DNA of 6,556 bases, from assembly GCA_002292895.1 (NCBI GenBank), contig DBCE01000124.1, positions 1,334 to 7,889 on the forward strand, given 5' to 3'. The notes below the pieces were generated by a model. It had not been told where the DNA came from, did not search any database, and worked only from the letters and a program-made list of their open reading frames with translations. Position numbers and translations under genes: made by a program. Source of the stretch: Phycisphaerales bacterium UBA966 (lineage in GTDB: Bacteria; Planctomycetota; Phycisphaerae; Phycisphaerales; SM1A02). Positions 1 through 3,937 of the stretch are shown piece after piece (within the stretch, counting starts at the first letter, position 1; each line of letters opens with the position of its first letter).

Positions 1-825
1 CTGATGTGCTTGTTCATATTGGTAACCGGAGTTTCCTGGGTGGCGGTTGCGGTTTGCATGGCGCTTTACTTCATTCGTATGTTTGCCATTACCGGTGGAT
101 ACCACCGGTACTTCTCGCACCGCAGTTATAAAACGGGCCGAGTGTTTCAATTTGTCATGGCATTTGTAGGCGCAAGCGCTGCTCAAAAAGGACCGCTCTG
201 GTGGGCTGCGCATCACCGTCATCATCACCGTCACTCAGATAAACCTGAAGATCTTCACTCCCCGATCATCAGTGGCTTGTGGTGGTCACATGTTGGCTGG
301 GTGCTTTCGCCCAAACATCTTGAGACAGATACCGACGCGGTCAAGGATTTGGCCAAGTTCCGTGAGTTGCGTTGGCTCAATGAGCATCACCATGTTGCAC
401 CAGTTTCGCTCGCCGTGGCGACTTTCTTTTTGGGAGTAGCGCTGAACGCGTTGTTTCCGAGTCTTGGTACCACTGGATTTCAGATGCTCGTTTGGGGGTT
501 CTTTGTCAGCACAGTGCTGACCTACCACGCAACATTCTGCATCAACTCTTTGACGCATCTGATTGGCAGCAGACGCTTCAAAACCACTGATGACAGTCGC
601 AATAGTTTGACACTCGCGTTAATCACCATGGGCGAGGGATGGCACAACAATCATCACCGCTATCCAGGCTCCGAGCGTCAGGGCTTCTATTGGTGGGAGA
701 TTGACCTGACTCACTATGGCTTGACGGCACTGTCGTGGTGCGGTCTGGTCTGGGATCTACGCGCTCCACCTGCTGCGGTGTATGAAGAGGCGAAGCGTCT
801 GAGACATGCAAGTGAACAGGGGTAA
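1..825 (+). CDS. Acyl-CoA/acyl-lipid delta-9-type fatty acid desaturase, 5'-partial
   Basis: Integral-membrane di-iron desaturase, expected to put a cis double bond into a saturated fatty acyl chain using O2 and an electron donor, and so to tune membrane fluidity. Residue numbers count from the first ATG in the window, at position 4. All three histidine boxes are present: HRYFSH (34-39), HHRHH (70-74) and HNNHH (214-218). The NSLTH motif (181-185) supplies the extra histidine ligand known from stearoyl-CoA desaturases. Hydrophobic segments lie around 5-30, 45-65, 132-152 and 158-178. The frame is open to the left edge (codon 1-3 is CTG), and homologues usually have some tens of residues before the first box, so the ATG at 4 is probably internal and the true start lies outside the window. 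The stop is TAA at 823-825. Codon use is visibly less GC-rich than in the large exported protein at 3938. The family is secure; the acyl substrate (CoA or lipid) cannot be told. Confidence 0.93.
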   Translation: MMCLFILVTGVSWVAVAVCMALYFIRMFAITGGYHRYFSHRSYKTGRVFQFVMAFVGASAAQKGPLWWAAHHRHHHRHSDKPEDLHSPIISGLWWSHVGWVLSPKHLETDTDAVKDLAKFRELRWLNEHHHVAPVSLAVATFFLGVALNALFPSLGTTGFQMLVWGFFVSTVLTYHATFCINSLTHLIGSRRFKTTDDSRNSLTLALITMGEGWHNNHHRYPGSERQGFYWWEIDLTHYGLTALSWCGLVWDLRAPPAAVYEEAKRLRHASEQG

Positions 826-850
826 CCCAAATGGGCCACCCCTGTAATTT
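816..850 (+). terminator. Terminator-like hairpin over the desaturase stop codon
   Basis: The 8-bp arms ACAGGGGT (816-823) and ACCCCTGT (838-845) pair perfectly. Inside the loop, CCC (826-828) can pair with GGG (833-835) for an extra 3 bp. The left arm runs through the last codons and the first base of the TAA stop. The tract after the stem (AATTT, 846-850) is short for an intrinsic terminator. No coding gene follows for 160 bp, which fits the end of a transcript. A Rho-independent terminator is likely; a 3' stabilising hairpin is the alternative. Confidence 0.5.
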
Positions 851-1010
851 CACGCATGTTTCGGGCAGGTGTCTGCACCGAGATGGGGCGTCGATGCTGT
901 CTTAGCTGCGACGGCGACGGTTCGCGAAGCCAGCGAGGCCGAGCGAAACTTCGCCGGATCCTTACGGAAGGCGTGCGGCTTCTTCACGAGCGCGGAGAAT
1001 AATTCCCCGC
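826..1010. other. Intergenic gap with no recognised gene
   Basis: This stretch separates the desaturase from the secreted protein at 1011. Apart from the terminator-like hairpin at its left end and the palindrome at its right end (992-1010), I see no convincing promoter hexamers, RNA gene or conserved coding sequence. GCGAAG near 924 and CTTCGC near 950 form a 6-bp inverted repeat with a long loop, which is too weak to call. Confidence 0.5.
992..1010. promoter_or_regulatory. Near-perfect palindrome abutting the start codon at 1011
   Basis: The sequence reads GCGGAGAAT-A-ATTCCCCGC: two 9-base arms around one central base, matching at 8 of 9 positions, and ending directly before the ATG. It contains the only Shine-Dalgarno-like GGAG (994-997), 13 bases before the ATG, which is rather far. 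A protein bound here, or a structure in the RNA, could therefore affect initiation. The odd-centred DNA dyad would make a poor RNA hairpin because its loop is one base, so an operator is the more natural reading. Chance remains possible. Confidence 0.3.
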
Positions 1011-1634
1011 ATGAAGTCTCTCATGCCCGACACGATCCTTCTCGCCCTCGGTGCCGTCCTCGGGGCGACTCTTCCACAGTCGCAGGCCCAGGCTGGGATC
1101 GTCCTCGACGAGGCGACGTTCGGGGATTTCTCAGACGATCGCATGGCGCCGACGGTGGTGACACTCGATTCGGGCATGAACGTCATCGCCGGATTCTCCG
1201 GTCAGTCGCTGGTGCCGGAAATGCACGATCTTGACTACGTGCGGTTCACCGTGCCGGCCGGGCACGTGCTCACACGGTTACTGGTGCAAGATGCCTTCGT
1301 GGGAGGCGCGTTCTCGTTTGTCGGTATGCAGACCGGGCCGGTGGTGACGATCCCCTGGGACTGGTCGAACGTCAATTCGCCGCTCCTTGGATGGGCGCAC
1401 TTTGGAAGCTCAAGCATTGGCTCGGACCTACTTCCCACGATGGCAGGCTCGCCCGGCTCTGTCGGATTCGTGACTCCGTTGGAGGCCGGAACCTACACGC
1501 TGTGGATCATGGAGCTGGACAACTCGCAGGTAAGCAGCTACCGGTTTGGCGTGGACGTGGTCCGGATCCCCGGACCAAGCGGCGCATGGCTCGCAGCCGC
1601 GCTCGCGCGACGTCCGCGGCGACGGGCAGTGTGA
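1011..1634 (+). CDS. Secreted PEP-CTERM-like protein of unknown function
   Basis: A 207-residue exported protein. Residues 1-28 form a signal peptide: Lys2, a hydrophobic core around 9-20, and a predicted cut after AQA (26-28). The mature part is rich in predicted beta strands. It contains LDYVRFTVPAGHVLTRLLV, a mid-region GWAHFGS, and PLEAGTYTLWIMEL before a final strand, which resembles the beta-sandwich of pre-peptidase C-terminal (PPC)-type domains. The last 22 residues are IPGP (186-189), a short Ala/Leu-rich stretch and an Arg-rich end. This matches the layout of a PEP-CTERM sorting signal, in which the tail is thought to be processed by an exosortase during export to the surface. The hydrophobic part is short and interrupted by charge, so the signal is a weak example. 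A second ATG at 1023 could also serve; 1011 keeps the basic N-region. The gene stands alone and converges on the ATPase with a 29-bp gap. No specific function is recognised. Confidence 0.8.
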   Translation: MKSLMPDTILLALGAVLGATLPQSQAQAGIVLDEATFGDFSDDRMAPTVVTLDSGMNVIAGFSGQSLVPEMHDLDYVRFTVPAGHVLTRLLVQDAFVGGAFSFVGMQTGPVVTIPWDWSNVNSPLLGWAHFGSSSIGSDLLPTMAGSPGSVGFVTPLEAGTYTLWIMELDNSQVSSYRFGVDVVRIPGPSGAWLAAALARRPRRRAV

Positions 1635-1663
1635 GGCGAGCTGGCTGACGGGTGTGCCTTCCA

Positions 1664-2818
1664 TCAAGGCTCGTAGATGCACGTAGGAGTTCGGATCAGC
1701 TCGTCGATCCCCACCGCTTTGATTCCCTTGGCAAGCGGATAGCTCTTCGCCCCAGGATGCACGATTGTGACCTGCTTGAGGCTGAGTGCCTCTTTCGCGA
1801 TGCGGATCGACGGCGTGACGGACGGAGCGTCGGCACGCTTGACCTCGACACCGAAGCGTTTTCCCTTATGAAACAGGACTAGGTCGATCTCGGCGCCCTG
1901 TTGCGTTGACCACCAGTAAGCATCGCTGTGCGGGACGCTGGTGAGAATTTCTTCCACGACAAGTCCCTCCCACGATGCACCACAACGCGGATGCGAGAGC
2001 AGCGACTTCGCCGAGTGAATGCCGAGTAATGAATGCAGCATGCCAGTGTCTCGAAAGTAGAGACGCGGCGACTTTACCTGTCGCTTGCCGATGTTCTCGA
2101 ACCACGGTTGCAGCTGTCGAACCAGTAGGAGTCCTGACAACAGGTCGAGATGATGACGAACAGTAGACGCTGGAGTGCCAAGGCTGGACGCAATCGATGA
2201 GTAGTTGGTGGTCTGCCCGTGGTAGTGTGCGAACATCGTCCACATCCGCCTGACAAGCCCAGATGCGAGACGGGCATCGTAGAAATGGAGATCGCGCTCA
2301 ATGAGCGTCGAGATGAAGTTCGTCATCCAAGCCGATGAGTCGTTGGCGCTGCGCGAAAGGAATGCGCGCGGGAACCCACCGCGAATCCAACGTTTTTCAC
2401 GAGTGTTTGCGCCACACTCGGCAAGCGTCAACGATCCGAGTTGCACGATTTCAACACGACCGGCGAGAGACTCTGATGACTGTCGCAACATCTCTGGGGA
2501 TGCACTGCCCAGTACTAGGAATCTAGCAGGGAGCGGTTTGCGATCAGCAAGAACTCGTAGCAGTGGAAAGAGGTCAGGAATCCGCTGCACCTCATCAATG
2601 ACGACTGTGCCACGCAGTGGCGCGAGCGCCGTCATGGGTTGACTCATGCGCGCAAGATCATCTGGTGATTCAAGATCAAAGTATGCACCGCTGTCACTAC
2701 TCACGAACGCCCGAGCGAGAGTGGTCTTACCGCACTGGCGTGGCCCAAGTAACAGCACAATCTGCGAACGCCGAAGGGCAGCGCGAATTTGAGATGTGAC
2801 ATTGATGCGGTCGATCAT
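1664..2818 (-). CDS. AAA ATPase of the AAA_14/DUF4143 family
   Basis: A 384-residue P-loop ATPase with the usual length and domain order of this accessory family, whose cellular role is not established. Walker A is GPRQCGKTT (25-33) and Walker B is TVVIDEVQRIP (71-81). A sensor-1-like LVLGSAS follows at 101-107 and a conserved SLAGRV with a candidate arginine finger at 117-122. The DUF4143 part shows GGFPR (147-151), IERD (173-176) and a winged-helix-like segment around 203-238 (SSIASSLGTPASTVRHHLDL). It then has WEGLVVEEIL (283-292) and a C-terminal pattern GAEIDLVL (308-315) ... GVEVKR (323-328). This last pattern resembles the D...ExK core of PD-(D/E)XK nuclease folds, so metal-dependent nuclease activity is conceivable but unproven. 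The start at 2818 sits just before the P-loop domain and has no Shine-Dalgarno, consistent with a leaderless transcript. The gene is convergent with the secreted protein and divergent from the toxin-antitoxin pair. It looks intact, with no frameshift. Confidence 0.92.
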   Translation of the reverse strand: MIDRINVTSQIRAALRRSQIVLLLGPRQCGKTTLARAFVSSDSGAYFDLESPDDLARMSQPMTALAPLRGTVVIDEVQRIPDLFPLLRVLADRKPLPARFLVLGSASPEMLRQSSESLAGRVEIVQLGSLTLAECGANTREKRWIRGGFPRAFLSRSANDSSAWMTNFISTLIERDLHFYDARLASGLVRRMWTMFAHYHGQTTNYSSIASSLGTPASTVRHHLDLLSGLLLVRQLQPWFENIGKRQVKSPRLYFRDTGMLHSLLGIHSAKSLLSHPRCGASWEGLVVEEILTSVPHSDAYWWSTQQGAEIDLVLFHKGKRFGVEVKRADAPSVTPSIRIAKEALSLKQVTIVHPGAKSYPLAKGIKAVGIDELIRTPTCIYEP

Positions 2819-2852
2819 GAAGTTATACTACCATGAAAAATGGTAGTTACAA
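2819..2852 (-). promoter_or_regulatory. Predicted promoter of the ATPase gene, leaderless
   Basis: Read on the minus strand, TTGTAA (2852-2847) is separated by 16 bases from TAGTAT (2830-2825). Six bases then precede the A of the ATG at 2818. Each hexamer matches the sigma-70 consensus at 4 of 6 positions. A start seven bases past the -10 would fall on the ATG itself, and no purine-rich ribosome site is present. TATAAC (2828-2823) is an alternative -10. The spacer is filled by the inverted repeat at 2827-2847. Confidence 0.4.
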
Positions 2853-2855
2853 CTA
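2821..2855. promoter_or_regulatory. Operator-like inverted repeat in the ATPase promoter
   Basis: The core is ACTACCAT (2827-2834), a 5-base GAAAA spacer, then ATGGTAGT (2840-2847): perfect 8-bp arms. The symmetry continues outward imperfectly, because AGTT at 2821-2824 mirrors AACT at 2852-2855 with a one-base length difference between arms. A further half site, ATGGTA, lies at 2865-2870. The repeat sits between the proposed -35 and -10 elements, so a bound protein would block transcription. The winged-helix-like segment of the ATPase makes autoregulation possible; that is inference. Confidence 0.5.
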
Positions 2856-2876
2856 TTAATTTACATGGTAATAATC

Positions 2877-3010
2877 GCCGCGGCTCACGCGCGCGCCGCG
2901 CCACTGGACTGCTGAGCGACGGCGTGGCCGCAACCCGCAGCAGCCAGGATGGCGCGAAGCGAACTCGACGCAGAAGCAGGAACTGGCGCCCCGCCCTTTG
3001 AAATCTCCAA
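2877..3010. other. GC-rich spacer between the two divergent promoters
   Basis: A strongly GC-rich block (about 2877-3000) lies between the AT-rich ATPase promoter and the AT-rich toxin-antitoxin promoter. CGCGGC (2879-2884) and GCCGCG (2895-2900) can form a 6-bp hairpin with a 10-base loop. A plus-strand reading frame in phase with the antitoxin opens at 2949, but its 35 extra residues are compositionally odd and resemble no AbrB N-terminus. No gene is called here. Confidence 0.4.
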
Positions 3011-3019
3011 ATGTCACTG

Positions 3020-3053
3020 TTGCCAAAGGTTTAACGAATGTTATAATCTGCTC
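3020..3053 (+). promoter_or_regulatory. Predicted sigma-70-type promoter of the toxin-antitoxin operon, leaderless
   Basis: TTGCCA (3020-3025, 5 of 6 to consensus) is followed after 16 bases by a perfect TATAAT (3042-3047). TG at 3039-3040 makes this an extended -10. Transcription starting seven bases on would begin at the A of the antitoxin ATG (3054). No Shine-Dalgarno precedes that ATG, which supports a leaderless message. A small dyad, TAAC (3032-3035) and GTTA (3040-3043), overlaps the -10 and is a candidate antitoxin-binding site, though too short to be sure. Confidence 0.6.
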
Positions 3054-3278
3054 ATGTCCGCCTTAAAAGTGACCGCTATTGGCAACTCCCTCGGGTTGAT
3101 CCTGCCCAAGGAACTCGCTGCGCACCTTGGCATCCAAAAGGGGGATCACCTGCACGTGCTCGTTACGCCGCGGGGCATTGAGTTGTCGCCGTTCGACCCA
3201 GCCTTGGACGAGCAACTAACCATCGGTCGGTCGGTGATGAAGCGCTACCGAAGCGCCCTTCGGAAGTTGGCTGAATGA
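3054..3278 (+). CDS. AbrB/MazE/SpoVT-type antitoxin
   Basis: A 74-residue DNA-binding antitoxin, expected to neutralise the downstream Doc-type toxin by direct contact and to repress the operon. Residues 4-43 form the swapped-hairpin AbrB fold. It opens with LKVTAIGNSLGLILPKEL (4-21, the family's GNSxGxxLPKEL signature), then LGIQKGDHLHVLVTPRGIEL. The C-terminal part (about 44-74, ending SALRKLAE) is charged and is the likely toxin-binding arm. The start at 3054 is chosen over an in-frame ATG at 2949 for three reasons: the family begins only a few residues before the AbrB motif, the upstream 35 residues look non-coding, and a strong promoter ends immediately before 3054. The stop overlaps the toxin start (ATGA at 3275-3278), so the two are translationally coupled. 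Length and sequence style are typical of AbrB antitoxins paired with death-on-curing toxins. Confidence 0.92.
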   Translation: MSALKVTAIGNSLGLILPKELAAHLGIQKGDHLHVLVTPRGIELSPFDPALDEQLTIGRSVMKRYRSALRKLAE

Positions 3279-3670
3279 CCGCCGCAAAGTCTGCCCTTCG
3301 GTTTCTGTCGCGCGACGCGGTAGTGGTGTTGCACCGAGAATCGCTTTCCGAGCACGGTGGCATCGACGGCATCCGTGACGAGGGACTGCTGCAGTCGGCG
3401 CTGCATCGCTGCGTGCATAAGTCCAACTACGAGCCAGATGCTTCGGTCATTGAACTCGCTGCCTCGCTCGCGTTTGGCTTAGCGATGAACCATGCGTTCA
3501 ATGACGGAAACAAGCGGATCGCCATGATCGCTACGTTTGTGTTCTTGGAAATGAACGGCTACCGCGTTGAAGCGCCGGAGCTTGAGGCGTACACCATGTT
3601 CATCGGGCTCGCTGCGGGTGAAGTGGGAGAAGCGGAGCTGGCGGCGTGGCTGGCGGATTCATGTGCGTGA
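3275..3670 (+). CDS. doc: Death-on-curing (Doc/Fic-family) toxin
   Basis: A 131-residue Fic-fold toxin of a type II toxin-antitoxin system. Phage P1 Doc, the model for the family, phosphorylates elongation factor EF-Tu and so halts translation. Here the Fic loop is HAFNDGNKR (73-81): His73 is the catalytic histidine, Asp77 the acidic residue, and Lys80 replaces the glycine of AMP-transferring Fic proteins, as is typical of Doc. The N-terminal part carries the Doc-specific run GGIDGIRDEGLLQSAL (28-43), followed by the helix ELAASLAFGLAMNH leading into the active loop. Length is normal and all key residues are present, so it is probably active. It overlaps the AbrB-type antitoxin gene by 4 bp and has no promoter of its own. 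It is likely a stabilisation or phage-response module. The substrate kinase activity is inferred from the family, not shown here. No terminator follows closely. Confidence 0.93.
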   Translation: MTAAKSALRFLSRDAVVVLHRESLSEHGGIDGIRDEGLLQSALHRCVHKSNYEPDASVIELAASLAFGLAMNHAFNDGNKRIAMIATFVFLEMNGYRVEAPELEAYTMFIGLAAGEVGEAELAAWLADSCA

Positions 3671-3788
3671 GGTATGCCGCTCGCTAAGGTGGTGACGCAA
3701 ACTCGCTTGCTACTGCAACAGGAACGAAGCGATCAGCTGGTTCGCCTCGGTCGCGTGAAATTGACCGCCGGGTGACCCCAACACGTGG

Positions 3789-3819
3789 CCCAAACGCCGG
3801 CTTCGCGGCGCCCGTTGGG
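3789..3819. other. GC-rich hairpin-forming segment in the gap
   Basis: The upper stem pairs CGCCG (3795-3799) with CGGCG (3806-3810) around a 6-base GCTTCG loop. The lower stem pairs CCCAA (3789-3793) with TTGGG (3815-3819), with a small internal loop (A against CCCG). No T-run follows on either side, so it is not a classical intrinsic terminator. It could be a Rho-type or bidirectional transcript end, or part of a repeat element, since the same stretch recurs partly at 6422-6451. Confidence 0.4.
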
Positions 3820-3821
3820 TG
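3792..3821 (-). repeat. Dispersed-repeat candidate, copy A (intergenic)
   Basis: This 30-base segment matches 6422-6451 at 25 of 30 positions; 23 of the bases (3799-3821 against 6429-6451) match at 21. Read on the minus strand in the same frame, the two copies give HPTGAAKPAF here and HPTRPAKPAF there, and three of the five differences are synonymous. Copy A lies outside any called gene; copy B lies inside one. Confidence 0.4.
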
Positions 3822-3937
3822 ACTCCCCGGGACGGTTTCTGGGCTGGCGTGATTGGTGTTCGAAGGCCATTCGTAATTTTTTTGAAAAATGATCGATCAG
3901 GGCTGAGGGTTCTGGGCGGCGTTCCGGTGATCGGTGC

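Larger units (their letters stand above)
3671..3937. other. Intergenic gap before the surface-protein gene
   Basis: This 267-bp gap contains a hairpin-forming segment (3789-3819), one copy of a 30-base sequence shared with the right-hand gene (3792-3821) and an A/T tract (about 3874-3890). No conserved small gene, RNA gene or strong promoter is recognised. A long minus-strand open frame spanning this gap and the RCC1 repeats is a product of GC-rich tandem repeats, not a gene. Confidence 0.5.

Noticed and set aside
869..1234. Plus-strand frame overlapping the secreted-protein gene
   Set aside because: Its product is rich in Arg and Gly with no recognisable domain, and it overlaps most of a better-supported frame with a signal peptide.
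2949..3053. N-terminal extension of the antitoxin from an ATG at 2949
   Set aside because: The 35 residues resemble no AbrB N-terminus, and a strong extended -10 promoter lies inside this stretch, ending just before the ATG at 3054.
3347..3520. Loss of the usual Pro after the catalytic His in the toxin's Fic motif, as a sign of inactivity
   Set aside because: Doc proteins tolerate other residues at this position, and His73, Phe75, Asp77, Asn79, Lys80 and Arg81 are all present.
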